Part shown: piece by piece, positions 44,101 to 52,577 of the stretch
Numbering within the stretch: position 1 is the stretch's first letter
How the letters are laid out: each line of letters opens with the position of its first letter
Assembly: GCA_029987235.1 (NCBI GenBank)
Contig: DALTWF010000007.1
Coordinates: 1 to 64,000 of the forward strand
Direction of reading: 5' to 3'
Length of the DNA: 64,000 bases
Source: Methanocorpusculum sp.
GTDB lineage: Archaea; Halobacteriota; Methanomicrobia; Methanomicrobiales; Methanocorpusculaceae
Notes under the pieces: generated by a model
Database searches by the model: none
What the model was told of the DNA's origin: nothing
The model's input: the letters and a program-made list of their open reading frames with translations, nothing else
Made by a program: the position numbers and the translations under genes

Positions 44101-44816
44101 GCTAAACACTCCTTATAGCCTGATGCTTTGACGCTCTTTAAAATCTCACGCGGGTTGCCTGAACAGCGCATATAGCCGTCAATTAAGACATAACCCACGT
44201 CTGCTTCAATATAGTCCAGAATATAGCCGGTATGGGTGATAATGAGTCCGGACTTTCTGCGGTTTACGATATGCTGGTCTTTTTCAAGAAGGGCTGCGGC
44301 CATGTTTCCAAGAAGCGCCATATTTTCCACATCAACACCTGATTCCGGTTCATCAAGCATGACAAAGGACGGATTCTGAACGGTAAGCTGCAGAATTTCG
44401 CTGCGTTTGATTTCTCCGCCGGAGAAACCTGCGTTTACATCTCTGTCAAGGAATCGGGTCATGTGCAGCTTTTCGGTCAGTTCCGGAATGTCTGCTTCGT
44501 CAATCTGATTAATGGCTTTGATAAATTTGCCGAGTTTCAGACCGGAAATGGTTGGCGGTCGCTGGAACATAATGCCCATGCCAAGTTTGGCGCGTTCGTG
44601 AACAGGCATGTGTGTTACATCAACACCGTTGAAAAGTATTTTGCCTTCGGTCACTTTGGATGAGGAAAAACCCATTATTGTACGCAGAAGAGTGGTCTTT
44701 CCCGAGCCGTTCGGTCCGAGTAAAACGTGAGTCTGCCCGTCATTAATTGTCAATGACACGCCGTGCAGAACTTCACGTCCACCTACTTCCACATGGAGAT
44801 TTTGTATCTCAAGCAT
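44088..44816 (-). CDS. sufC: SufC ATPase of Fe-S cluster assembly
   Basis: A 242-residue ABC-type ATPase. It has Walker A LLGPNGSGKTTL near residue 35, the signature FSGGEIKRSEILQL near residue 136 and Walker B FVMLDEPESGVD near residue 155. It energises the SufB scaffold. A TATA-like AAATATATT is found at about 44828-44838, so the transcript is short-leadered or leaderless. It is the first gene of the sufC-sufB-cysteine protein operon. Confidence 0.95.
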   Translation of the reverse strand: MLEIQNLHVEVGGREVLHGVSLTINDGQTHVLLGPNGSGKTTLLRTIMGFSSSKVTEGKILFNGVDVTHMPVHERAKLGMGIMFQRPPTISGLKLGKFIKAINQIDEADIPELTEKLHMTRFLDRDVNAGFSGGEIKRSEILQLTVQNPSFVMLDEPESGVDVENMALLGNMAAALLEKDQHIVNRRKSGLIITHTGYILDYIEADVGYVLIDGYMRCSGNPREILKSVKASGYKECLACQK

Positions 44817-44839
44817 GAATAATCATAATATATTTGCAT

Positions 44840-45030
44840 CTTTGGTCTTGTAAATGTGTGTGTTTAGATACGGAGGGGAGCTACCCCATCTAAATGCAGG
44901 GTAGTATAAATTTGAGTCAGATATATTTAAATATAACTTTCATAATTACAAAATAAAAAAAATCACAATTAACAACCAGAATTAAAATCAAAATCCAAAA
45001 TATAAATTAAATTTGATTAATTTCAGTGGC
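44840..45030. other. A/T-rich intergenic region between sufC and the mrf-like operon
   Basis: About 190 bases without a coding frame. Near 44872-44899 TAGAT, GGGG, CCCC and ATCTA could form an interrupted hairpin. From 44910 to 45020 the sequence is strongly A/T-rich and includes a TATA-like GATATATTTAAATAT. No gene or known RNA is recognised. Confidence 0.5.
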
Positions 45031-45068
45031 TTGAGTGATTCGGACCGCGCGGTCCGGAGTTTATATAC
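45031..45068 (+). promoter_or_regulatory. Promoter and palindromic operator-like element of the mrf-like operon
   Basis: TTGAGTGATT (45031-45040) leads into the perfect 16-base palindrome CGGACCGCGCGGTCCG (45041-45056), and then the TATA box GTTTATATAC (45059-45068). Transcription would begin near the ATG at 45090, so the mRNA is probably leaderless. The first 23 bases are identical to those in front of radA (26154-26132, minus strand). The palindrome covers the BRE position, so binding there could block or recruit TFB. Confidence 0.78.
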
Positions 45069-45089
45069 TGCTGCATCGAATTGGTATGT

Positions 45090-45242
45090 ATGTCAAGCAC
45101 AGCATTAACTTCAATCGCAGAAAGAGCAGCCGGATACACCGTTATTGACCGCAGAAACCAGATTTCAAAAATCTGCTGGTTTGCATCCGCAACGCCGAAC
45201 ACGGTTGAGTACTCAAGAGACGCAAACTACATCATCTGTTAA
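45090..45242 (+). CDS. 50-residue protein heading the mrf-like operon
   Basis: A short frame of 50 residues, beginning MSSTALTSIAERAAGYTVID and ending in DANYIIC. It starts about 22 bases after the TATA box and stops nine bases before the mrfB-like gene. Promoter position, start and tight spacing support a real gene. No family is recognised and no membrane segment is seen. It has two cysteines (one C-terminal) and an even charge pattern. It could be a regulatory leader peptide or a small subunit of the repair pair. Confidence 0.6.
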   Translation: MSSTALTSIAERAAGYTVIDRRNQISKICWFASATPNTVEYSRDANYIIC

Positions 45243-45251
45243 GGTATCAGC

Positions 45252-46187
45252 ATGCAGGCAGTCGAAGCGCAGTTCATCCCGGGAATTTTCCTGAAAGAAA
45301 GTATTGCAAAACCGGAGTTCCCCGAAGGCATCGAGGTTGAAACAGCTGACGGTGCCTGCATGAAATTTAAACAGTATTATGCGGCAGAACCGAAACAAAT
45401 TGATGAAGCCGTTGTCCGCGACCGTCTGATGCATGAACTGACACTTGTTCCGGGAATCGGAGAAGCGCGTGCAGAAGAGATGCGCAGGCAGGGCATCACA
45501 ACCCTTTCCGGTCTTGGAAAAACAAGATTTAAGGAAATAGGTGAAGTAATCGCAGACATCATTGAAAATGATTCTCCGAAGGAAATCAGTATTCTATTTC
45601 AGGATGTGCATCGCGGTAATGACCCGCTTCTGTTAGGATTTGCCGGCTGCGCCCATGAATCTCAGATATTCTTCGACATTGAAACAATGGGTATGGCGCA
45701 TTCCCCGATTATTTTATTCGGCATCGGCGAATACTCAAGAGATGGATTAAAAGTTACCCAGTATCTTGCACGCGATATCGGAGAGGAACTGCCTGCACTT
45801 TTAAAAACAGCTGCACATTTCCATGCAGACAGTCGCGTGATTTCCTATAACGGAAAGGTCTTTGATATTCCGTATTTAAATGACAGGCTCGCTTATTACG
45901 GCGAGCAGTGTGTGCGGCCGCGTCTTCATTTCGACCTGCTTTTTACCACGCGCAAGATGTTCGGAGATGCTCTTCCAAACTGCCGGCTTGGAACGGTGGA
46001 GGATTATATTCTCAATCTTCCGCGCCATGATGACCTGCCGGGTTACCTTGTTCCGGAATATTATCGGAAATGGCTGATTCTCCGCGATGCGGAAATCCTG
46101 CGACCGATTGTAAAACACAATGAAGCCGATGTCGGAAACCTTGCCGCGTTATTGCACCATCAGCAGGACCTGCTTTATGGCTGCTGA
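45252..46187 (+). CDS. MrfB/YprB-like RNase H-fold exonuclease
   Basis: A 311-residue protein. A helix-hairpin-helix segment occurs near residue 65 (LVPGIGEARAEEMRRQGITT). A DnaQ-like nuclease domain follows from about residue 135: ExoI FFDIETMGM, ExoII YNGKVFDIPYLNDRLAYY and ExoIII KHNEADVGNLAAL, giving the DEDD residues with His before the last Asp. This matches the RNase_H_2 family that includes Bacillus MrfB, which works with the helicase MrfA in mitomycin C damage repair. Overlap with the helicase gene (11 bases) supports the same pairing here. Confidence 0.85.
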   Translation: MQAVEAQFIPGIFLKESIAKPEFPEGIEVETADGACMKFKQYYAAEPKQIDEAVVRDRLMHELTLVPGIGEARAEEMRRQGITTLSGLGKTRFKEIGEVIADIIENDSPKEISILFQDVHRGNDPLLLGFAGCAHESQIFFDIETMGMAHSPIILFGIGEYSRDGLKVTQYLARDIGEELPALLKTAAHFHADSRVISYNGKVFDIPYLNDRLAYYGEQCVRPRLHFDLLFTTRKMFGDALPNCRLGTVEDYILNLPRHDDLPGYLVPEYYRKWLILRDAEILRPIVKHNEADVGNLAALLHHQQDLLYGC

Positions 46188-48351
46188 AGTTCTTACGTAT
46201 ACGCGGGTTGAAAATGCACGTCCGGCATCATTTGCCGCGCCTGTTTCCCCTGTTCCGGAAAAAGTAGCCGGTTATCTGAAAAATACAGGTCTGAATCTGT
46301 ACACCCATCAGGCATCAGCGTATGATGCAGTGTCAAATGGAAAAAACATCATAATAACTACGCCGACTGCGTCTGGCAAGACGTTTTGCTATGCGCTGCC
46401 GGTTTTTTCCCGTCTGGTTGAAAATCCGGACGCGCGCGCATTATTCATTTATCCGACAAAAGCACTGACGCGCGACCAGCTTTTAGTTATGCAGGAATTA
46501 GACGCGGCATTTCAGACGCGGGCACATCCCGCAGTGTATGACGGAGACACCAAAACCGAACTGCGCGCGAAAATCCGCGAGCGCTCGCGCATTGTTTTAA
46601 CAAACATGTATGAACTCCACCACATGCTTTCCTGGCGTTCGAAATGGGCGGATTTTTTCACCAGTCTTTCCTTCGTAGTAATTGACGAAGCACACCGGTA
46701 CCGGGGCGTTTTTGGTTCAAACACAGCGCTTTTGCTTCGGAGACTGAGAAGAGTCTGTGCATACAACGATGCATTCCCACAGTTCATTCTCTCCTCAGCA
46801 ACACTGGGCAATTCCGTTTCTTTTGCCGAAACCCTGACCGGACTTGCGTTTGAAGAAATCAGCAACGACGGCTCGCCGCATGCAAAAAAGACCTATAAAA
46901 TCTACTGCAACCCGGCAAAAACTGCAATTTCCTCATCCGCGTCACTGGTCGCAAAAAATATAGAAGCAGGTCGCCAAACCATCTGCTTTAGCAAATCGCG
47001 CGCCGGAACAGAACTTACCGCGGAAAAATGCAGGGAGGTGTCAAAAAAATCAGACGTTGCCTCATACCGGGGCGGATACCGCCCGAGAGAGCGGCGCTGC
47101 ATTGAATCAAATATGAAATCCGGCGCTGTTTCCGGAATATTTTCCACCAATGCCCTCGAAGTCGGCATCGACATTGGCGGGATTGATTCGGTCATAATCA
47201 GCGGATTTCCGGATTCAATGACCTCATTTATGCAGCAGGCGGGACGCGCCGGCCGCAGAGGACAGGATTCTGAAATCACCTTTGTTGCCGGACAAAGCCC
47301 CATTGACCAGTATTATGTAAATAATCCGGAAGCATTCTTTTCCGCCGGTGCAGAAGAAGCCATATTAGGGCTTGAAAACCCCTATATTCTTCGTTCGCAT
47401 CTTATCTGCGCCTGCGCGGAAATCCCGTACAAACCTGAACGCGACCGGAAATTCTTCGGCTCCGCCTCGGATGAAATCATGGCTTCGCTGAAAGCTGAAG
47501 GACTTGCAGCAAGCACCAGCAAAGGCTATGTGTACAGCGGAACAGACAATCCTGCACTTATCGCAACATATTTCGGCACAATCGACAAAACATGGTCCGT
47601 TCGCCTCGGAGGTACCACTCTTGAAACCATGGATGATTCGCAAAGCTACCGCGAGGGATATCCGGGTGCGATTATTCTTCACCAGGGCGCAAAATACCGC
47701 GTAATCGACCGCGATGAAGAAAACAGCTTCATCCACGTGGTAAAAACCACGGAAAACTACCACACCCGCGCGCTTTCAACAACCGACATATCAGTCAATG
47801 CGCGCGAAAAAACCGTACGGCACAAAAACCTCCTTGTGCATTTCGGCGATGTCACTGTCACCACACGGCTTACAGGATATTCGGTTATCGAATACGACAG
47901 AGTCATTCTAACGAAAGAACTCGATTACCGCCCGCGGATTTTTACTACAAAGGCCTGCTGGCTAACATTTGACGAAAACACGCCGCTGACACCGCAGAAT
48001 ATTGCCGGATCTCTGCACGGAACTGAACACGCACTGATTGCCGCAATGCCGGTCTTTGTTTTGTCCGACCGCTCTGATATCGGGGGTGTTTCCACCCCGA
48101 TACACCCTGATACCGCGGCACCGACCATTTTTATCTATGACGGTGTTGCAGGCGGAATAGGACTTGCGGAAAAAGCCTTAGAACTGTTCCCGAAAATTAT
48201 TTCCCTTGCAGAAAAAATGGTTTCGGAATGCAAATGCAAAGACGGATGTCCTGCCTGCATTCAGTCACCCAGATGCGGAAACAACAACCAGTTCCTGGAT
48301 AAAACCGGAACGAAAACGCTTTTGTCCTATCTCGCGGGTGAAAGCAGTTAA
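46177..48351 (+). CDS. MrfA/YprA-like superfamily 2 helicase with C-terminal zinc motif
   Basis: A 724-residue helicase. It shows motif I TPTASGKTF near residue 64, motif II VIDEAHRYRG, motif III LSSATLGN, and motif VI QQAGRAGRRGQ near residue 370. The C-terminal region ends with CKCKDGCPACIQSPRCG near residue 690. That four-cysteine signature belongs to the DUF1998 part of MrfA and distinguishes it from Lhr, Hel308 and RecQ. In Bacillus MrfA unwinds DNA for repair of mitomycin C lesions. The ATG at 46177 is used because the family motifs begin soon after; the frame extends upstream into the nuclease gene. Confidence 0.9.
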   Translation: MAAEVLTYTRVENARPASFAAPVSPVPEKVAGYLKNTGLNLYTHQASAYDAVSNGKNIIITTPTASGKTFCYALPVFSRLVENPDARALFIYPTKALTRDQLLVMQELDAAFQTRAHPAVYDGDTKTELRAKIRERSRIVLTNMYELHHMLSWRSKWADFFTSLSFVVIDEAHRYRGVFGSNTALLLRRLRRVCAYNDAFPQFILSSATLGNSVSFAETLTGLAFEEISNDGSPHAKKTYKIYCNPAKTAISSSASLVAKNIEAGRQTICFSKSRAGTELTAEKCREVSKKSDVASYRGGYRPRERRCIESNMKSGAVSGIFSTNALEVGIDIGGIDSVIISGFPDSMTSFMQQAGRAGRRGQDSEITFVAGQSPIDQYYVNNPEAFFSAGAEEAILGLENPYILRSHLICACAEIPYKPERDRKFFGSASDEIMASLKAEGLAASTSKGYVYSGTDNPALIATYFGTIDKTWSVRLGGTTLETMDDSQSYREGYPGAIILHQGAKYRVIDRDEENSFIHVVKTTENYHTRALSTTDISVNAREKTVRHKNLLVHFGDVTVTTRLTGYSVIEYDRVILTKELDYRPRIFTTKACWLTFDENTPLTPQNIAGSLHGTEHALIAAMPVFVLSDRSDIGGVSTPIHPDTAAPTIFIYDGVAGGIGLAEKALELFPKIISLAEKMVSECKCKDGCPACIQSPRCGNNNQFLDKTGTKTLLSYLAGESS

Positions 48352-48371
48352 AAATAGAATAAGTGGGGAAT

Positions 48372-48806
48372 TCAGATGGTGCAGTCCTTTGCCGGAAGCA
48401 GCTTGAGACCGAGTTTCTGAATCTCTGCCGCTGCCTCACGCGGATTTGCAATCTTGATAATTAATGCACCGAATGCCGCATTCCCAAGTGTGTATGCGTA
48501 ATCAATGTTAATTCCGCTGTCGCCGAGAAGTTTTACCACATGGAACAGACCTCCCGGTACATTTTCCATCTTGATTGCAAGAACATCCGTGTACTGCAGC
48601 GCATAATTCTGCTTTGCAAACTCGGCAAACGCTGTTTCCGGTTTGTCTACAATCACGCGCACAACACCGAAATTATTTGCCTCGGCAATATTGAATGCCT
48701 GGACAGAAACCCCGATATCAAGGAAAACCTTTGCGATTGCCGCGAGTTTTCCTGTCTTGTTTTCACAGAAAATGGATAACTGTTTGATAATGTACTCTTC
48801 TGTCAT
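48372..48806 (-). CDS. ACT-domain protein
   Basis: A 144-residue protein of two ACT-like modules: KQLSIFCENKTGKLAAIAKV at residue 7 and IKMENVPGGLFHVVKLLGDSG near residue 75. ACT pairs bind amino acids or related small ligands. It follows the two phenylacetate-CoA ligase genes with two bases between stop and start. This triple is common in methanogens, where ACT may sense the aryl acid or an aromatic amino acid; that role is inferred. Confidence 0.87.
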   Translation of the reverse strand: MTEEYIIKQLSIFCENKTGKLAAIAKVFLDIGVSVQAFNIAEANNFGVVRVIVDKPETAFAEFAKQNYALQYTDVLAIKMENVPGGLFHVVKLLGDSGINIDYAYTLGNAAFGALIIKIANPREAAAEIQKLGLKLLPAKDCTI

Positions 48807-48808
48807 TG

Positions 48809-50107
48809 TTATAACCTCATGTCAACAACGCGCTTTGCTTTACCCTCAAAACGCGGAAGGGAGTTCGGCGTACACAGTTCTACTCTTGCAGAGACATTTA
48901 ACGCATCACGGAGCCCGCGCTCGACAATCCGCTGCATGTCTAAAAGACCGTTGACACTGTCAGTCATTGCATCCGGCTTTAATTCGACCTTGACCAGCAT
49001 ATCGTCCAGCGGACCGCGGCGGGACACCTCGATGATGAAATGGCTTGAAAGGAACGGGTTTTTCAGGAGCGCATGCTCAACCGCCGACGGGAACACATTG
49101 ATTCCGCGGATGATGAGCATGTCATCGACTCTGCCCTGAAGCCGGTCGATTCTCGGCGAAGTCCTGCCGCACGGGCAGTCTCCTTCAAGGATGGACGTAA
49201 TGTCTCCGATACGGTATCTGACCATCGGAATGGCCTCTTTCTTTAAGACAGTGATGGTAAGTTCGCCTTTTTCTCCCGGCGGAAGATTTTCACCGGTTTT
49301 GGGGTCGATAATTTCCGTATAGGCGATATCGGAGCAGATGTGCATGCCGTTTTGTTCGGAACAGTCCGAAAACATCGGACCGGAGAGTTCAGACGTGCCG
49401 AAGATATTGTGCGCAACCACACCGGAGTTGTCAAAGATATACTGGCGCATCTCATCGGTCCACGGCTCTGCACCGAGAATTGCAGTGCGCAGCTGCGTGT
49501 CTTTGTGCAGGTCAACGCCCATTTTCTTTGCCACATCAATCAGGTGGATGAAATATGACGGGGTTGCAGCAACCGCGGTGGTTTTCAGGTCCTGAATTAA
49601 CTCAATCTGGCGCTCGGTGTTGCCGGTTGAGGCAGGGATAACCGTTGCTCCGACTTTTTCTCCGCCGTAATGAAGACCGAGACCTCCGGTGAAAAGACCG
49701 TAGCCGTAGCATACCTGAATGGTGTCCTTTTTACCGATGCCGCATGAGGTAAGCGAGCGTGCGATTGCCTCGCTCCACATCTCGATATCGTTTTTCGTGT
49801 AGGCGACAACCGTCGGTTTTCCGGTGGTGCCTGAGGAGACATGGAACCGTACAAGGTCATCACGCGGCACGCAGACAAGTCCGTCCGGGTAATTGTCGCG
49901 GAGGTCGGTCTTTTTCATGAACGGAAGACGGGATATGTCAGAAATGGATTTTATGTCATCGGGTCTGACTCCTGCGTCTTTCATCTTTTTGGAGTAGAAG
50001 GGAGACGTTTTGTACAGGCGGGAAACGAGGGTCTTTAACTCCCGGTACTGGAGCGCCTCGGTATCCGCTTTGGACATAGTCTCGATTTTTTCATTGAAAT
50101 ATTTCAT
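48809..50107 (-). CDS. paaK: Phenylacetate-CoA ligase-like adenylate-forming enzyme (copy 2)
   Basis: A 432-residue PaaK-type enzyme activating an aryl acid such as phenylacetate with ATP and CoA. The AMP-binding motif is HVSSGTTGKPTVVAYTKND near residue 90. The core YGYGLFTGGLGLHYGGEKVG and the C-terminal hinge RIDRLQGRVDDMLIIRGINV are present. It is a close paralogue of the gene directly upstream. The two may differ in substrate or act together. In methanogens these enzymes can recycle aryl acids into aromatic amino acids, but partner oxidoreductase genes are not in the window. Confidence 0.9.
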   Translation of the reverse strand: MKYFNEKIETMSKADTEALQYRELKTLVSRLYKTSPFYSKKMKDAGVRPDDIKSISDISRLPFMKKTDLRDNYPDGLVCVPRDDLVRFHVSSGTTGKPTVVAYTKNDIEMWSEAIARSLTSCGIGKKDTIQVCYGYGLFTGGLGLHYGGEKVGATVIPASTGNTERQIELIQDLKTTAVAATPSYFIHLIDVAKKMGVDLHKDTQLRTAILGAEPWTDEMRQYIFDNSGVVAHNIFGTSELSGPMFSDCSEQNGMHICSDIAYTEIIDPKTGENLPPGEKGELTITVLKKEAIPMVRYRIGDITSILEGDCPCGRTSPRIDRLQGRVDDMLIIRGINVFPSAVEHALLKNPFLSSHFIIEVSRRGPLDDMLVKVELKPDAMTDSVNGLLDMQRIVERGLRDALNVSARVELCTPNSLPRFEGKAKRVVDMRL

Positions 50108-50121
50108 TTGATATCCTGTAT

Positions 50122-51408
50122 TTAGATAATACGTCTGTCAACAACGTGTTTTGCTTTTCCTTCAAAGCGCGGAAGTGAACCGGGTTCAACAAGGTTCACT
50201 TTGGCTCTGACGGTTAACTGTTCTTTTAATGCTATCGTGATTTTCTGCTGGAGACGGGCGAGGTCAAAGAGTTCGCCGGAGAAGGTTGCTTTGTTCATCT
50301 CAACATCAATACTCATTTCATCCAGGTGGTTGATTCTGTCGATGTAGACCATATACTGGTCGCCGACTTCGGGGATGTTTTTGAGCACATGCTCAATCTG
50401 GCTCGGGAATACATTTATGCCGCGGATGGTGAGCATATCGTCGCTTCTTCCGGTAAGGCGTGCAATCTTTTGTCCTCTGCCGCAGGAACATTCATCGTCC
50501 ATCAGCATGGTGATGTCATGGGTTCTGTAGCGGAGGAGCGGCATTGCTTCTTTACAGAGCGGGGTGACAACCATTTCTCCTTTTTCGCCCGGGGCAAGGT
50601 TTTCTCCGGTCTCGGGGTCAATAATTTCAACAAGGTAGTTGTCATGCCAGATATGCAGACCGTTCTGCTCTTCACATTCGAACGCAACTCCCGGACCAAA
50701 GAGTTCGCTCATGCCGTAACTGTCATATGCTTTTACGCCGAGACGGTTTTGGAGGTCTTTGCGCATGTTTTCCGACCATGCTTCGGCACCGAAGCAGCCG
50801 ACTTTAAGGGAGGAGAGGTTTGCGCCCATTTCTTCGGCAACTTCGGTTAAGTGCATTGCATAGCTTGGTGTGCAGTGCAGGGCGGTAACGCCGAAGTCCT
50901 GAATCATTTCAATCTGGCGCTTGGTGTTGCCGGTGCCGGACGGAAGGACCGCACAGCCGATTTTTTCTGCACCCATGTGGATACCGAGACCCCCGGTAAA
51001 AAGGGAGTAGTTTGCCGCGTTCTGGAAAATGTCGCCTGCTTTTAATCCCACCATGGTAAAGTTTCTTGCAAGCATGTCGGACCATGCTTCAAGGTCGTTT
51101 TTCGTATAGGCGGCAACCGTTGGTTTTCCGGTGGTTCCCGATGTGGTGTGGATACGGTTTACCTGGTTCATCGGTACAGCAAGGAAGCCGAACGGATAGC
51201 CTTCGCGCAGGTCGGGTTTGTTGGTAAGCGGGACTTTGCGTATATCTTCAAGGGTTTTTATATCGTCTGCTTTGAGTCCGGCGTCGTTGAACATCCGTTT
51301 GTAGAAGGGGATGTTCTGGGATAAGACAACGGTTTTCCTCAGTTTTTTCAACTGCAGTTCACGCAGTGCCTCTCCTTTCAGCGTCTCAAGTTTTTCATTC
51401 CAAAACAT
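50122..51408 (-). CDS. paaK: Phenylacetate-CoA ligase-like adenylate-forming enzyme (copy 1)
   Basis: A 428-residue PaaK-type enzyme with HTTSGTTGKPTVAAYTKND near residue 90, NYSLFTGGLGIHMGAEKIG and KIARLTGRSDDMLTIRGINV. It lies 14 bases upstream of the second copy, so the pair arose by tandem duplication or paired acquisition and is one transcription unit with the ACT gene. Length and motifs are complete in both copies, so neither looks degenerate. Confidence 0.9.
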   Translation of the reverse strand: MFWNEKLETLKGEALRELQLKKLRKTVVLSQNIPFYKRMFNDAGLKADDIKTLEDIRKVPLTNKPDLREGYPFGFLAVPMNQVNRIHTTSGTTGKPTVAAYTKNDLEAWSDMLARNFTMVGLKAGDIFQNAANYSLFTGGLGIHMGAEKIGCAVLPSGTGNTKRQIEMIQDFGVTALHCTPSYAMHLTEVAEEMGANLSSLKVGCFGAEAWSENMRKDLQNRLGVKAYDSYGMSELFGPGVAFECEEQNGLHIWHDNYLVEIIDPETGENLAPGEKGEMVVTPLCKEAMPLLRYRTHDITMLMDDECSCGRGQKIARLTGRSDDMLTIRGINVFPSQIEHVLKNIPEVGDQYMVYIDRINHLDEMSIDVEMNKATFSGELFDLARLQQKITIALKEQLTVRAKVNLVEPGSLPRFEGKAKHVVDRRII

Positions 51409-51554
51409 ATTTCAGGTCCATTGTAAGTGTGTCATACTTTAGCATGACATACGTTAGCACCCTACATATTGTTTCCCTGATGTTATAAGGATTATGGATA
51501 GAGCAGTGGTTTCAAAGAGTTATTATATTCTTCAGGACAAATTATAGCCTGCGT

Positions 51555-52577
51555 ATGGCTAATAAAAAATCAAATAAACTCTCAAAGAAAAATCAGAAAC
51601 AACTGGCCTCTTTAATCACGGGAATTATAGTTGTTGTGCTGGTCATTATTTTCGGCGGTGCAAATACCGGTATCTTTGACGGATTGGGGATGACCGGCTC
51701 GCATTCATCTCCGTCATCGACCATCATAACCGACCCTGCAGCGTTTTCGATGCATGTCATCAACATCGGTCAGGGCGATGCGATTCTGCTTTCCAAGGAC
51801 GGAAAGTATGCTCTTGTTGATGCAGGTAAATCCAATCAGGAAGGCGATATTGATTCAACCGCTGCACTTACAAACTATCTTGACAGCCTCGGTGTGAAGA
51901 AACTTGAGTTCCTGCTCATAACCCATCAGGATTATGACCATATCGGTTCTGCTAAGACGATTTTATCCAAATATAATGTCGGCACGTTTTATGACAACGG
52001 TTTTGTGCATACTTCCAAGACCTATGAAAAACTGATGACTTATATTGATGAGAATAACATCCCGTACAAGGTTGTCTATGCAGGCAAAACCATTCCTTCT
52101 CCGTGGAACGGTGTTACTATCAGGGTTCTGTCGCCTGACGAGGAGTTAACCTATGATGTAAACGAGAACTCAGTTGTTTTAAAAATCACCTATGGCAGTG
52201 TATCGTATCTTTTAACCGGTGACGCAACCACTGCAGCCGAGGAATACATCCTGTCCACCGGCGCGGATGTTTCTGCCGATATTCTGAAAGTCGGTCATCA
52301 TGGAAGCTACTCGTCTTCTTCTGATGCTTTCCTCAAAAAGGTCAGTCCGGCTGTGTATGCAGTCAGTGTCGGCGACGGAAATGAATACGGTCACCCGCAT
52401 AAGGATGCATTAAAGCGGCTGATTAAGTACTCTGACATCTTATACCGCACGGATATCGATGGTACTATTGTTATCAGCACAGATGGAAAGACGTATTCGG
52501 TTAAGACCGAAAACGGACTTGCCAATGACCCGAAACGCGAGTTTGTAACCGGTGACGGCAAAAAGGTCAGTGCATGA
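51555..52577 (+). CDS. ComEC/Rec2-like secreted or anchored metallo-beta-lactamase fold hydrolase
   Basis: A 340-residue protein. A lysine-rich start is followed by one hydrophobic segment at about residues 17-38, a signal anchor or uncleaved signal. The hydrolase part (about residues 62-320) matches the ComEC C-terminal domain: HVINIGQGDAILL, LVDAGKSNQ, the metal motif HQDYDHIGSA near residue 130, and KVGHHGSYSSSSDAFL near residue 243. It stands alone without a ComEC channel domain, so DNA uptake is unlikely. A DNase, phosphodiesterase or envelope hydrolase role is possible. Confidence 0.85.
   Translation: MANKKSNKLSKKNQKQLASLITGIIVVVLVIIFGGANTGIFDGLGMTGSHSSPSSTIITDPAAFSMHVINIGQGDAILLSKDGKYALVDAGKSNQEGDIDSTAALTNYLDSLGVKKLEFLLITHQDYDHIGSAKTILSKYNVGTFYDNGFVHTSKTYEKLMTYIDENNIPYKVVYAGKTIPSPWNGVTIRVLSPDEELTYDVNENSVVLKITYGSVSYLLTGDATTAAEEYILSTGADVSADILKVGHHGSYSSSSDAFLKKVSPAVYAVSVGDGNEYGHPHKDALKRLIKYSDILYRTDIDGTIVISTDGKTYSVKTENGLANDPKREFVTGDGKKVSA

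Noticed and set aside
46177..48351. Lhr-type or Hel308-type helicase
   Set aside because: The C-terminal CxCx4CxxCx5C motif and pairing with an MrfB-type nuclease point to MrfA; the winged-helix and ratchet domains expected in Hel308 are not evident.
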